Assembly (NCBI GenBank): GCA_964058845.1 | Contig: CAXKVR010000115.1 | Span: forward strand, 31,770-95,769 | Direction of reading: 5' to 3' | DNA from: Carex sylvatica | Taxonomy: Eukaryota > Streptophyta > Magnoliopsida > Poales > Cyperaceae | Length of the DNA stretch: 64,000 bases | Shown here: positions 1 through 11,960 of the stretch, piece after piece | How positions within the stretch are numbered: position 1 is the first letter of the stretch | Layout: every line of letters starts with the position of its first letter | Notes under the pieces: model-generated | Database searches by the model: none | Told to the model about the DNA's origin: nothing | The model's input: the letters and a program-made list of their open reading frames with translations, nothing else | Position numbers and translations under genes: made by a program

Positions 1-1251
1 ACATTTAAACGAAATTGCAGAAAGAAAAAGCCGAGAAGAGTGATAGAGATGACTCGCAGTTTTGCAAAGGTATATATATTACAGTTGTTTACATATATTA
101 TTGTATTTTCAGACGACGGTTTTTTAGTACAATTGTTTATTTATATTATTTTATTTTCTTATTTTTCTGTAGTACATGCCAAAGGCAAATCTCTACTTAA
201 TGAAGGTCGGCAAAAATAATCCGCGAGATGTCAACGAAGATCCAGCATACGAGAAAATATATCAATCTCGTGATGGAGGTTGGCGTTGGGGAATTATGAC
301 CACCAACAGGTCCGAGTCGCTGAATGCAGTTTTCAAGCAGAGCCGGATGTTACCTGTGGCTGCAATTGTAGAAGACACATTGTATAAGTTAAATGCCTGG
401 TTTCAAGAACGGCGTGCTAAGGCCGCATAATTAATAAGGATGAACCAGTCATTTTTAACAAGGGTGGAGGAGAAACTAGAACAACACAGGGACAAAGGTG
501 CAACTATGAACGTGATCCCGATGGGAAATGATGGTACAGAATTCGAAGTGCAAAATCCAAATGAATACGTTCCTACCAGCTGCAAACCAGATGGCACTAT
601 GGAGTTTGTGAAGAGGGCTTGCAAGTACGTGGTTAAATTCGGAGATGCCAGGACGGTAACCTGTACATGCCAAGGACCCCAACTAAGTCACATACCCTGT
701 AGTCACGTGATGGCGGTATGCCGAGTGAGAAACTACTGTGAGGATCACTATGTTGCTGACATGTATCGTACCGATTACCTTGTTTCCACTTGGGGTGGAT
801 CTTTCCATTCTTATCCCGATCAGCATGAGTGGCCTTCATATGTCGATGATAGAATACTTCCTTCAGAAGAATGGATAAGAAAGGGGAGAAGGAGACACAA
901 GCGTGTTGTAATGACCATGGACGAGATGGGCAGTAGGCGACCGTCGGGAAATCGAGCTCGTCATTCTGTTTCTGAAAGGCGCACAGCAGGTATTTTTTTT
1001 TTTTTGTATAACACTAATTTATGATTTTATTATAGTAGTAACTGAATTGTATTGTTATGTCCAGATGCCATAAACGCACACAATGAAAGAGAAAATGCTA
1101 GAGTTGTTGCTGAAGCAACTGGTAGAACACATCCCCCCCTCCTGCGAGCCAATCATCTAGCAGCCAAGCATCTACAAGTAATGCTGCACCTGCCGCTGGT
1201 ACAAGAAAATCTGGTCGTTTTTTAGGTTTATTCGCACGTCGGGCCAGATGA
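1..1251 (+). pseudogene. Mutator-like (MULE) transposase, C-terminal part, broken
   Basis: The frame from 176 carries the WGIMTTNRSESLN block and an FQERRAKAA segment typical of plant MULE transposases just before the zinc finger. The same frame continues to about 990 and contains a SWIM zinc finger at about 658-710 with the pattern C-x-C-x9-C-x-H. A TAA at 428-430 interrupts this frame. A likely intron runs from about 991 (GTATTT) to about 1063 (CCAG). The last exon begins in phase, but the conserved-looking Ser/Ala-rich tail ending in TGA at 1249-1251 is in another frame, which suggests a frameshift near the C-run at 1132-1139. The catalytic N-terminal domain lies outside the window. In an intact element the protein would bind the terminal repeats and cut DNA in the nucleus. 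The family call is firm; exon borders are approximate. Confidence 0.8.
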
Positions 1252-1289
1252 AGTTCTTCACTCTATTGCTAGTGTGAAAATAAGCTACG

Positions 1290-1407
1290 AACTTTAATTG
1301 TATTGCATAACTTTAGTTGTATTGTTGAACTTTAGTTGTATTGTTCAATTTTAGTTGTATTGTTCAATTTTAGTTGTATTGTTCAATTTTAGTTGTATTG
1401 TTGAACT
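1290..1407. repeat. 20-bp tandem repeat downstream of MULE transposase
   Basis: About five imperfect copies of a 20-bp unit (TAGTTGTATTGTTCAATTTT) lie just after the transposase stop. They are AT-rich and non-coding, probably slippage products in the 3' part of the element. Confidence 0.8.
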
Positions 1408-1763
1408 GCTGTAATTTAATTGTATTATTAAACTATTTTAAACTAATTCAGAACTACACGCCCTGCCGCAGGCGGTCTGCTGGAAGACGATTTTAGAATT
1501 GCTTAGTTTTAAAAATGATGAAATATATAAGTTATAACTTAGATGAGACGGTTCCGATATAATTACTTAGTTTTAAAACTTGGTTAGTTATAATTATGTT
1601 GTAACTAATAACTTTTTTTTGACGCCCGCAAATAAAAACCACGAAATGTAAAGTGATAACAACATAAAAGTCATAATGAAAAAAAGCTAATAGTACAGTC
1701 CCAAACATATAATACTACAGTCCCAGAGTCAAAATACTACAGTCATAACTAAAAAAAAAAAAA

Positions 1764-2267
1764 TCATCTGCCTCGTTGTTTCTTTCCGGAAGGATCCCAC
1801 CTATCAGCTGCTTTGCCTTTGCGATCCCTGTGTGGCTGCTGGCGCCTCTGTGTCTGACTGTGCGGACTAATATCTCCTAAGTCGTCCTCTGAACCCTCCT
1901 CTCCCACATCCTCCTGAACCTCCGTATACATGTCATGCATACCTGTGCCAGAAATCCATGGATCAAATGGTATAGATGACTGTGTACGCATGTCCCATGT
2001 ATCTTGCCCCCAGGTTGGAGGATACGTGGAAGGAGGCGGTGCGCCAAATAATGCAGAGGCAAAGCCATCTACATTCTCCCCTGTACTCCCACCAGCCTCG
2101 TAGTCGTGCTCCATCGTAGAATTCGATTTTGTTCGGAATGAGGAATGAGGCAGAGAAGAGAGAGAATGAGGCAGAGGAGAGAAAATATAATGCATAGTGG
2201 ACCGCCCAGGGTTGGGGCGGTTTGGTTGGGGTAGTGGACCGCCTTGGGCCCTGGCGGTTTCCTTCAA
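1764..2267 (-). CDS. Hypothetical protein, convergent with MULE transposase
   Basis: This is an open frame of 167 codons that could also start at an internal Met at about 2114, which begins MEHDYEAGGS. It is richer in GC than the surrounding DNA and encodes a low-complexity acidic then basic protein: a Gly/Pro/Trp-containing middle, an acidic EVQEDVGEEGSEDDLG stretch, and a basic tail ending KKQRGR. No domain is recognisable. It faces the transposase tail to tail and is followed upstream (2200-2300) by GGCGG-rich DNA. Such acidic/basic tails occur at the ends of proteins carried by plant MULEs, so it may be a second element-borne gene or its last exon. That is inference. It could also be a chance frame. 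Confidence 0.35.
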   Translation of the reverse strand: MKETARAQGGPLPQPNRPNPGRSTMHYIFSPLPHSLSSLPHSSFRTKSNSTMEHDYEAGGSTGENVDGFASALFGAPPPSTYPPTWGQDTWDMRTQSSIPFDPWISGTGMHDMYTEVQEDVGEEGSEDDLGDISPHSQTQRRQQPHRDRKGKAADRWDPSGKKQRGR

Positions 2268-2299
2268 TAATTGGGCCGCCCGTAGGCCTAGCGGTCGGG

Positions 2300-3867
2300 G
2301 TAGTAATAAAAAAAAATTAATTACAGGGGCATTGTTAAAATTTAGTTTTTTTTAGGGGTATTAATAAAAATGGCCGAATATATTCCTAAAATCTCTTCTA
2401 GAGAAATAGATTGAGCACCTTAATATTTGAATGTACTAGAAAAATCACGATAATTATTTATATATCTATAAGTATTTTTTGAACCGGGATCAATAACAAA
2501 TATCCAAAAAAAAAAATTAGTAAAACATCAAGAAATAATTTTTGTTTATTTTTACAGTTGAAAAAAAATCATGTCTAAAAAATATTTCATAGTGCTTTTA
2601 GTATATCTAAATTATAAAATACTTTATATATTTTGTTTAATTTTTCATCTAACATATTCAAATTATAAGTTATTTTTTATTTCTAAAAATTAATAAGCAA
2701 ATTTTTTTTTGCCGTTTAAATTGAAATTTTGAGTTTTTTTTTAGCTGTCCGTTATCTAAAATAGCGAACGTGCTAAAATATAAAATTTCAAAATCTGATA
2801 TATATTTTTGTTTTTGTTTTTTGTGTACTAGTAGGGATATTTTTAAAATTTTCGAGATTTAAAATTGAGCGATCTAATTCAACTCCAAATTAAATGATTA
2901 AATTTTTGAGATGGCTTGAAGAAGGCGAATGACCGTCCGTCCTCATACGTGAATAATCCCAAACATAAAATATATTCTGAATAAAAAACAATTAAAAGTT
3001 CGAAAATAAGATAATTTGGAGAATTAACCTGAGAAATCAAATTAACTTTAAAAATACTGAAACCGGGGAAGCTGAAACTTGACTAAATAGAAATCTAAAC
3101 AATCTTAGACAGACCAAAGAAGGATTTGGAAGCAAGATCTGAGTCTAAACTCAAATTAACTCAACTGTTGATAATAACCTAGCTATGTCAATTTGGTTTA
3201 TAACAAGTAGGAGTAATTAATGTGATAATAAATCATTTTTTTAGTTTATAACAAGTAGAAATGCTTAATTTTGAATTTCAATTTGTAAAAAAATTACTAG
3301 CAGTTAATCACTATTAAATAATCAATTCAAGTTTCGTAATATTTTTAAGACAAATTTTATCTGACAATTCATTATTAATTCTTAATTATAAGTACTAAAT
3401 CAACACATCTTTATTATTTATTTATTGTATAATCCAACTTATAATTTTCTTAATTGTACAAAGTTTGCAAGTTTTTCTTTTCATAAATATAGACATTTGT
3501 ATTGCATATTCACAAATAATCAGAATAGATGAAATGTTATTATTGTTTCTGGTTTTTCATATCATATGTTTTATGTTCTTTTTATAGACAAATATAATTT
3601 CATAAGCAATTAATATTAATGTAAGTACTTTAGTTATAAAGATATAAAAAATTGTTATATTGAGAACTTATTATTAATTTGAAAATTCATATGAATTTAA
3701 AAGTATGTAGCGAAATATTAAAAATTTAAAATTAATAAAAACGATTAAAAAGGAATTTTTTTATCGAAAGTATTATGGTTTTCTTATATTTAAAAAAATA
3801 TTTAGTTATGTTATAGTAGAAGCTGGAAACAAATTGTATTGGATTAAAAAAATTACAAGAATAATTA
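2300..3867. other. AT-rich intergenic DNA, nothing recognised
   Basis: Long A/T runs and no coding frame of note. I see no gene, RNA or clear element boundary. Confidence 0.6.
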
Positions 3868-3875
3868 CTGAAAAT

Positions 3876-4022
3876 CAAAGGTTTAAATAGCGTTTATCGC
3901 GTCATAGCGGACTGGTTAAAAAAACAGTGCTATGTCCAAATAGCGCCGAATAGCGCGCTATAGCGCTGATAGTACCATAGCTTTTATGAACCAAAAACGC
4001 TATAGCGCTATTTAAAACCTTG
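3876..4022. mobile_element. 147-bp hAT-like MITE
   Basis: The ends are imperfect inverted repeats: CAAAGGTTTAAATAGCG on the left and the complement of CAAGGTTTTAAATAGCG on the right. They are flanked by near-identical 8-bp direct repeats CTGAAAAT (3868-3875) and CTAAAAAT (4023-4030). An 8-bp target duplication is the hAT hallmark. The interior is rich in TAGCGC motifs. A larger relative with matching ends lies at 32901-33683. Confidence 0.75.
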
Positions 4023-4436
4023 CTAAAAATAGATTCTCGGTCTATTTGTTGCACACAAAAAATTGGATAACTCTTTGTAGTATTGTAATTTGTAAATGTA
4101 GAAGACCGACCTTGTATATATTATCCCAATATTTATTTAGCTCTCTCAAGGTATTGGATTTAAATCAGATCCAAGCATAATAATAAAAATACAATTTCGT
4201 TATGACTTTATAAAATTTATATGCAAACCTATATTCAATTTGAATTTTAGGATCCAATTGTGAGTTCTTATTCATTATAGAAGTTTCATATCATATTTTG
4301 AATTTTCTCTCAAGAAACAAATAACACAATGCTTGCATGAAATTAATAAAATTACAAACTTAAAAAAATAATTTAATTTTAATAACTTATATAAAGAAAC
4401 ACAATTTTCGCACAATATCCTTTCGCACCAGGATAT

Positions 4437-4560
4437 GGGGCAAAGATTTTAACAGAGTAGGTTTAGATTCGCGCAGCGCATGGACTATAGAATCAAACCA
4501 GCGTTTTTATATGGTTTGTGCGCTGCATGAAGAGAAAACTCATTTGTTAACATATTTACC
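4437..4560. mobile_element. 124-bp hAT-like MITE (family GGGxnA, copy 1)
   Basis: Terminal inverted repeats begin GGGGCAAAGATTTTAACAGA, and the complement of the right end begins TGGGTAAATATGTTAACAAA. Flanks are CAGGATAT (4429-4436) and CAGGATTT (4561-4568), an 8-bp target duplication with one mismatch. The interior is itself a hairpin around GCAGCGCATG/CGCTGCATGA. Relatives are at about 5740-5849 and 47053-47175. Confidence 0.7.
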
Positions 4561-4630
4561 CAGGATTTAGGAACGTAGCAAGCAGAGAGGACGAAATTTC
4601 GCAGCGGAGGAGATGATTATTTCCAATGCG

Positions 4631-4816
4631 GAATTCGCATCCTCTGAGATATCTCATATTTTGCATGATTTTTTGGAAAATCTCAACCGTTACAATACGT
4701 TCTGCGCGAATCTCAAACTCAAATAATATTGGCCCCCTACGTCACCCCGAATGGGCACCGGGCACGTCGGTCACGCAAAATATGAGATATCTCAGAGGAA
4801 CAGAGGATACGAACTC
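4631..4816. repeat. Inverted-repeat element with 24-bp perfect inner arms
   Basis: The arm at 4641-4664 (CCTCTGAGATATCTCATATT and four more bases) is exactly complementary to 4775-4798. Outer GAATTCGCATCCTCTG at 4631 pairs with CAGAGGATACGAACTC near 4801-4816. The segment 4668-4719 recurs in inverted orientation at about 6727-6782. This is a probable MITE. Confidence 0.6.
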
Positions 4817-4842
4817 TGCTGCGATCGCACCCAAGAGAAAGA

Positions 4843-5032
4843 GGTAAATAAATCTGCTGTTATTCAAAAGGGATTATAGAACCCTGTTATTCAAATCTCA
4901 TCCGTTAATCTTTGTTGAGAATCGGGTACGAAAAACTTTTTTCCTTGAGATTCGTGTAGGAGAAACTTGGAACAGTTGAGATAGAAATAACAGGGTCCTG
5001 TGATCCCTCTGGAATAACAGCAGATTTATCTC
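4843..5032. mobile_element. 190-bp inverted-repeat MITE, copy 1
   Basis: The left end (AAATAAATCTGCTGTTATTC onward) and the right end are imperfect inverted repeats of about 48 bp. A second copy with the same ends lies at 43543-43732, where a 10-bp target duplication is visible. No clear target duplication is seen here. The minus-strand frame over this element looks fortuitous. Confidence 0.6.
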
Positions 5033-5039
5033 GTGAACG

Positions 5040-7250
5040 AAGAGAAGCTTCTCATCAGTGCTTCGGCGTGTTTGCCGACTCTTTGACTCTTCCTGCTTTG
5101 AAATTTCCACAATCAAAATTCTCCGCCGCTAATAAATTAAAATTAAATTACTTATGGAACCATAAAAAAACAGAATTCCACTTAGCACCATTAAAATTGG
5201 AATTCGAAAGGTTGTACGCTCGAAATTAAATTAGGTAATATTTAGTGGATAATCAATTTAAGAGGCTTGACCACTATATTTTATTAAAAAAATTATGGTG
5301 AGTGCTTTATATTTCTTATTATTCAGAATGTGAATATTTTCAAATATAAAATAAAAATAATTGCCAAATTTATGTAGTTAAAGTAATATAATGTAAAACT
5401 GTAAAATAAAAATATTATATTATAAAATGTAATATAAAATTCAAGTAATTAACTTGATATGCTATAATTTTAAACAGTATGGATATCTGAGCTAATTAGC
5501 AAGACTATTGAGGTTTAGTAAAGTGTGGAAGCATTAATTATGTGTTCATAGTTTACTCTTCTAATCATACAAAGCGGCCTTGAAAACTTTGTTAGAGATA
5601 GATGTTCATGCATTATTTGTGATCTTGAACAAGACCAGTACTTGTTTGATGTAACTTTTTCTTTTTGAAATATCATGTGTTTGGAAAGACAAGTTGTTAA
5701 AAAGAAGACCGCAAGTTGCAGCAAAAGAGAGTTTCTCAACAAATTCAAGGTATTTGCTTCATGCAGCGCACAAATTATAGAAACAAAACAACACTGTATG
5801 TGGTTCATGCATTGCATGAAGCTAAAACTGCTCTATTAAAATTTAACCCGTATTTTTCGCAGGAACAACAACTACAAATCAATATATATATTTTATTTAT
5901 GATAAGGTGCCAGATTGATAACATGTGGAGGTAACAGCGCTATCTTCACATGCTCGGAGACAAAAAAGGAAATAGAAAAATGCTTTTAAGGAGACTTTTT
6001 CTTTTTCAGATACGCGTAGCTGTCAATTTCCTGTGAATCTCTCTCTCTCTGGTTTATCACCTCGCCAAGTTTCTCTTTGGTGTGCACGTATTATAAACTT
6101 CTATTTTTATATTCTAAGTTTTTAACTAATAAGTCTTTTGTTCACACAAATTTCTGACATATACGGAAGTATAATTATATTGACTATACCGTATCAGTAT
6201 AATTATCCTTGCTATGGAATAGCATTGCAGCTAAACCACTAATTAAATGACACATAATCCCCTTTTTTGTAATATATTTTTTCAAATAAAGTAAAATAGC
6301 TTCTAAAAAAAAAAAAAAAAAAAATATGGATACAGTGCTTTATTTATAAATTGGTTGCGCATTAATTTTTAAATAATTTGAGTGTTATTTTCTAATTCAT
6401 TAAATACTATTAATTATGGATCGTTGCAAATTTCGATATGTATGATAATATTTGCATAAAATATAATAATTTCGATATGTATGATATGCATAATGTATAA
6501 TTTTATTCCACATTACAATTTTTTTTTCATAGTTGTCAAATTTTATATGTTAATTTCCATCCTTTTTTATTAACAGTTAACACCACTTAATTTTTTTATT
6601 AACAGGTAACACTACTTACTGGCTTGCTGCAGACTGTAAAAATAATACCAAAAAACAGAGCCCATCTTCATCCGAGTGCATATCCGACGTGTACGGTGCC
6701 TATGCGCAGGGCATTATTATTATTTTTTGCTTTGAGATTCGTGCAGAACGTATTTGAACGGTTGAGATTTTCCAAAAAAGCACTCAAAGTTTCTCTCTCA
6801 CAAGAAAAAGAAAGATAATTCAGAGTGGTGAATCTCGCAAGTGATTATTTAGAGATCACACCAGAGTACCATATCTTTTGTGTAAGAATTAAAATATTAG
6901 ATATTTACTCGAATTTTTATCCCGAATCCATTACGCTATCAACAAAATTAAAATTAAATTCCTTCCTGTGAGTTGGAATCACAGAGGAGAAAAAGATAAT
7001 CAAAGCATATCTTAATTTTAGATTAATTGCAGTTTAGTTAGTTGGCTAAACTACATTAAGTAATATTCTTCAATTAATTATGAATTTATGATCTACAACT
7101 TAATTTCTTCGGAATCAAAATGAAAATAGAAGAGGAGCATTAAACACACTACTCATCATCTAATAATACATCTATACTAATAAGTAATAACTGAGACCAG
7201 TCTACACAAATCTGCCAAAAATTATCTTACTAATTATGTACATCTAATTA
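5040..7250. other. Intergenic DNA with degraded repeats
   Basis: AT-rich. It contains a third degraded copy of the 124-bp MITE family at about 5740-5849, an A-run at 6306-6323, a CT microsatellite near 6042, and an inverted copy of part of the 4.6-kb element at 6727-6782. I see no gene. Confidence 0.5.
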
Positions 7251-7251
7251 C

Positions 7252-7611
7252 CTAATTATTATTCATGACACAGAACCGAGATGGTCTCGGTTGGAAATTC
7301 CTTCTTCGGTGAAGATCTCTGCATGAAGGGCTGATCATCAGCATTAAAATAGTCTTCACTGATTTTGCCTTTCGTCCCGCCTTTATCAATTCAGATCTGC
7401 TAGGAGAACTCGAGTTTGAAATTGAACCCGAACGGTTTGAGATTCGACGCATGTTTCTGTGCCGACTACACCGGAATGAACCAGGGTGGTTTGTTGGTGA
7501 GCAGAGACAGGTACGAGGTGAGATTTGAGATTTGTTAGAAGAAGGGTGTATACTTGGGTTAGTTCTTTTCGGAAGGGAACGACAAGTTGATTTGTAAAGA
7601 GGAGCGGCCAT
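7252..7611 (-). CDS. Serine-rich protein-like (paralogue A), unknown function
   Basis: A small basic Ser/Arg/Asn-rich protein of 119 residues encoded by one exon. A central block (about residues 31-52) reads SPRTCLCSPTNHPGSFRCSR, and the C-terminus ends RRRNFQPRPSRFCVMNNN. Both are hallmarks of the plant serine-rich-protein-like family (Arabidopsis At5g25280/At5g11090 group), whose role is not established. There is no signal peptide or membrane segment. The start is supported by the aligned start codons of the paralogues at 20097 and 25563. A TATA box (TATAAATA, minus strand, 7669-7676) lies about 60 bp upstream, as in both paralogues. Upstream sequence stays alignable with theirs to about 8790, including a shared block near 7820-7850 that contains CTAGAGACATTCG. 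This copy is inverted relative to the others. Family assignment is confident; function is not. Confidence 0.8.
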   Translation of the reverse strand: MAAPLYKSTCRSLPKRTNPSIHPSSNKSQISPRTCLCSPTNHPGSFRCSRHRNMRRISNRSGSISNSSSPSRSELIKAGRKAKSVKTILMLMISPSCRDLHRRRNFQPRPSRFCVMNNN

Positions 7612-8790
7612 TGGAGTAGTTTCTTACTTTGAAGAAGAAGGAATAGTTCAAGCCTTCAAGGGAGGGCTTATTTATACACTTTTAAGTGTTAATTCACCAT
7701 TCTTTTAACTTTGTAACCCTTGCAAATTTTACAAAAGTGTCCCTCATGTCCTAATATTAACAATTCATGCAATTACACCTGCTTTTTTTCTTTTCTTTTC
7801 ATTTTTCCAACGAATGTCTCTAGAAGTTACGGCCCCTGATACACCCAAGTATATTGTTTTGATTTGAAATATGGGTATCTAAGTAACATTTTATGTGATA
7901 TCAGAAAACAGCACACTGGTAGTTCACAGAATAGAGAGAAAAACCATCAACCCCAAAAAAATAAAAATAAAAATAAAAATAATATAGAGACCGAAAACAT
8001 GGGACTCCATAAAAACCACGTGCAGGCTGTTCTGAAATATAATTTATTTAAACTAAACCGGAATCAGTGAATAAGCAAATCAAATTCGGCTGCCAAATAC
8101 TCTGTATCCGAGTCATGAATTGTCACTTTCTGTAGGTATTTGAAATATATATTCGTCAGCGTTATCATATTTTGGTCGTTTGTAATTATGAGCAGTAGTA
8201 GAGCAGTTTATGATCTAACCGGATCCTAGTCACATTGTTCAACTACAATTGAAGAAAGTTTTTTTTTTTTTTTTTTTTTTTTTAAGGTTAGCGACAAATT
8301 GTCGCCAACGATATATTGAATAAGAAAAAGTTATATTTACACAATTTCCACTTGGACAAAATTAAACAAAAAAAAAGAGTTGTTACACGTGGTAATTATT
8401 TAGTGGAATGATGCCATGTGCAGCTTAATGATTTGTTTTTTTTTTACTTTTTTTAGATAAATTGCTAAAGGCAACATCACTACAATTGCATGTAAGTGGA
8501 ATGGGGACGATCTAATTATGAATATCATCAATACTAACCGAGTAATTTATCTCTTGCCTAATAGATTAGTGCATTGTTACAAATTTTTATATTAATTAAT
8601 TGTATATTAAACAAAAGTTCCATCTTTATCTCTGGATTCTGAGGCCTATTCATGCAAACCTAATTAATGTGTGTATACAGTGAATAAGCTTTGTCAGCAA
8701 GAAATGTCGCCAGCCATTATGATATTAATATCATGTTAATATAGTCCCACTTTTTAAGTGCAAGGGGAACTTATTGTAAAGAAATCAGCC
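7612..8790 (-). repeat. Duplicated upstream block of the serine-rich-like genes (copy A)
   Basis: Read on the minus strand this region aligns in patches with the upstream DNA of paralogues B (18360-20096) and C (23880-25562). Shared stretches include the near promoter, the CTAGAGACATTCG block and a far block at about 8510-8780 containing GTCCCACTTTTTAAGTGCAA. A T-run at 8263-8283 is specific to this copy. Confidence 0.7.
7669..7676 (-). promoter_or_regulatory. TATA box of paralogue A
   Basis: TATAAATA on the minus strand lies about 60 bp before the start codon. The same box is conserved at the same distance in paralogues B and C. Confidence 0.75.
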
Positions 8791-10230
8791 TTCTGCAATA
8801 CACATTGTGTCTCCTTATACACCGATTAAGATAACTGTCATTGACTAAGAAAAATAACAGCACAAGGTTTTTTTTAGTGACTAAAATAATGTTTTTGATT
8901 GATAAACTATTTGTGAATATATAAATTTGCAAGATACTTGGCCTCATTTTATCTAAGAAAAAGTACAAAAAAAGAGATTTTCAAATAAGCAGCTTCAGAA
9001 AAATAAATTTCACATCCCACAGTTTTATACTTTTAATTTTTTACATTTAGAATCTTAAAAACTAATGATGTGTTCAAAAGCAAAGACAACAGTTTCGGAG
9101 CCAGTGATATTTCCTCTTCAGTTTTGTGTCTATTTCTCAGTATCCTATTACGCAGCACACGGAAAAAAAATTCCAAAGAAAAATTCATTGCTTTGTACTT
9201 ATTTATTACTTATTATATTTATTTTTAAGAACATTGATAATGATTTCTATAGCATCTGGTAACGAAAGTGCTTATCCAAAACCTGGGCCTAATTAGTAAT
9301 TACTTATTGGCTATCAGTTTAATCTCTGTGGCAGCCATGGACCTTTACATGGTGTAGTGAGTTAGTGAGAGACACATCGTCTTTGTTCCATGAACAATTT
9401 TTCTTTCTAATTTTCTTTAAGAAAAGCTCTAACAGAGCAATTTTTGATCAAAATTATATATTTACTATACAAAGAACACTGTCCTATGAGTACCAGAGAA
9501 TCCAGATTCAGTACTGGCACATCCTTATTTTTGTGGGTCCACTTGATTTGATAAATAGGCCAGAAAGCTACTTGTGAGAAAAAAGAAAAGAGTTATCTTG
9601 TGTACCAAGAAGGAAAACGAAATATAAAAAAAATATCACAGTGGAATATTTCTTCATGTCAACATCGCACCCTTTGTATATGCCTTCAGAGAAGCATCTG
9701 GTAATTATAAGTTTTACAAGTTGGGTCTTGTTGGTACACCCCCCCATTTCAAATTTCTCAAAACAGATCTTCTGTGACCGTGGTGGCAGCAGCTATGGTG
9801 CCGGATGTACCTGCCAATATGGAGACTTTTGCTCGTTTGGATACTTATTTGAACTCCAATTTAATTTTGAAAATCAGATTTGGTAATGTATGACTGGTTT
9901 CTAGATATACTGATCAGGTCCAGGGCTAAGTCATTAGTACTTCCCTGAGGTTTCATATATTTGATTGAGTAAACACCATATTAGCATTCACCTAATTTTT
10001 TTTCTAATGAATTAGTTCTTGTAGAACCAAAATCCAGTATTTGATTTTATATCTTAGCCATATTAAATAACAAAGACAAATTCAAAATCATAATCAACTG
10101 GACCACAAAGAAAATGAGAAATGTAGTTTCCTATCTACCTCTTTTTCTTCAGACTAATTTGACGCCGAAATATATTAAATTTGAATAACTCTTATCTCAT
10201 TTTCTTAGCCAATACGATACCGTATTTATG
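8790..10230. other. Intergenic DNA
   Basis: AT-rich with no convincing gene. A short GC-richer stretch at about 9770-9890 is open in two plus-strand frames but matches nothing I recognise. Confidence 0.45.
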
Positions 10231-11960
10231 TTGATAAGCACGTCTTGTGATATAATAAATATCATATCTAAAAATGTGACACTGCAGAAGGCGACATGGT
10301 ATTAATTTTTCAAATGCTGCCGTTTTCAGACAGAGGTCGATGGCTGACTGCAATCTGTGATTCAATTCTTTTAAAGGCCACTAATTTTAGTTGCGAAATA
10401 AATTACGATGCATTGTTTGGTTATTTAAAATGCATTGATTAAGCAGCATATACCAGCATAAAACCTAACCTGCTTGGCTTTTCTGAATCCTACCATTTCA
10501 TTGTTTAATAGAAAAGGGGAATATATTTCATATCAGATCAGTGTGGTTTGAATTCATATCACCTGACGTATCTCAAACAGTGAGTATGAATCTGGTTCGC
10601 TCAATATATATTAGCACAAATCTTAAAGGGATCCATGCATTACAGGCTTGGACCAGATTGATCCGGATGCTGATCGGATGGTCCGGATTCAAACTCATAT
10701 GGTGAGGTAACACAGAGGTTCCGGACTCGTGTGGCTTGGTATTGATATCTAGCTTTGACCAGTATAGAGCCAAAACTCAGAAGTGATATGGTAATTTGCT
10801 GTTACTAACTGGCACAGTATTATTTCACAGTATGTATAACTTTACATTTTTTATTTTATTTTCAGCTTTAAAAAATAGTTTTTAATTGCCACATGTTTTT
10901 ATAATAAGTACCATACATTATACAATACTTGAATGCTAGATTGACAGTTTGACACAAAGAATTACACTGTATTAAAGTTGATAAGCATGTCTTGAGATAT
11001 TCGAAAATATCATATCTAAAAATGTGACACTGCAGAAGGCGACATGGTATTAATTTTTCAAATGCTGCCGTTTTCAGTCGGAGGTTGATGGCCGACTGCA
11101 ATCCGTGATTCAAAATTTTAAAGGCCAGTAATTTTAGTTGCTAAAGAAATTACGATGCCTGCTTTGGATTAAGTAGCATATGCCAGCATGAAAGCTATTA
11201 TTTCAATGTTAACCAGAGAAGGGGAAGATACTTCATATGCAGATCAGTGTGACCTGGTATTGATATCTAGCTTTGACCAGTATTGAGCTAATACCCAGAA
11301 GTGATACGGTACTTTGCTGTTATAAACTGACACAGTATTATTTCACAGTATGTATAACTTTTGATTTTTTGTTTTAATTTTCATACATTATACCATACTT
11401 GAATGCTAGATTGACACAAAGAATTATACTGTATAAAAGTTGATAACAGTGTCTTGAGATATAGAAAATATCATATCTAATATTGTGACACTGCAGAAGG
11501 CGACATGGTATTAATTTTTCAAATGCTGCAGTTTTCTGTCGGAGGTTGATGGCTGACTGTGATCCGTGATTCAAAATTTTAAAGGCCAGTAATTTTAGTT
11601 GGTAAAGAAATTACGATGCCTGATTTTGTTATTTTAATTGCACTGATTAAGCAGCATATGCCATCGTAAAACCTATCTTTTCATTGTTCACCAGAAAAGG
11701 GAAGATATTTCAGGGGAAGATATTTTATATGCAGATCAGTGTCAGTTGGTATTGATATCTAACTTTGACCAGTATAGAGCCAAAACCAAGAGGTGCTATA
11801 TGATATTTTGCTGTTTTAACTGACACAGTATTATTTGTTTGTAGTATGTAGAACTTATGATTTTTTTTTTTTAATTTTCAGCTTTACAAATTTGTTTTTA
11901 ATATGCCACATACTGTTAATAATAAGTATGATAAATATATTATACCATACTTGAATGCTA
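10230..11960. repeat. Three diverged tandem copies of a 0.5-0.7 kb unit
   Basis: The block containing TGACACTGCAGAAGGCGACA recurs at about 10278, 11022 and 11487. In each case it is followed by TTTTCAAATGCTGC, and 200-400 bp later by CTTTGACCAGTAT and CACAGTATTATTT. Minus-strand frames of 60-80 codons repeat with the unit and contain stops, so I regard them as non-coding. Confidence 0.75.

Noticed and set aside
9641..9886. Cys/Gly-containing frame that looked briefly metallothionein-like
   Set aside because: Only a few Cys, no Cys-x-Cys array, and a hydrophobic remainder; no other support.
10868..11574. Two similar minus-strand frames beginning MNHG
   Set aside because: Both arise from the same tandem repeat unit and are not supported by motifs; the third unit does not keep the frame.
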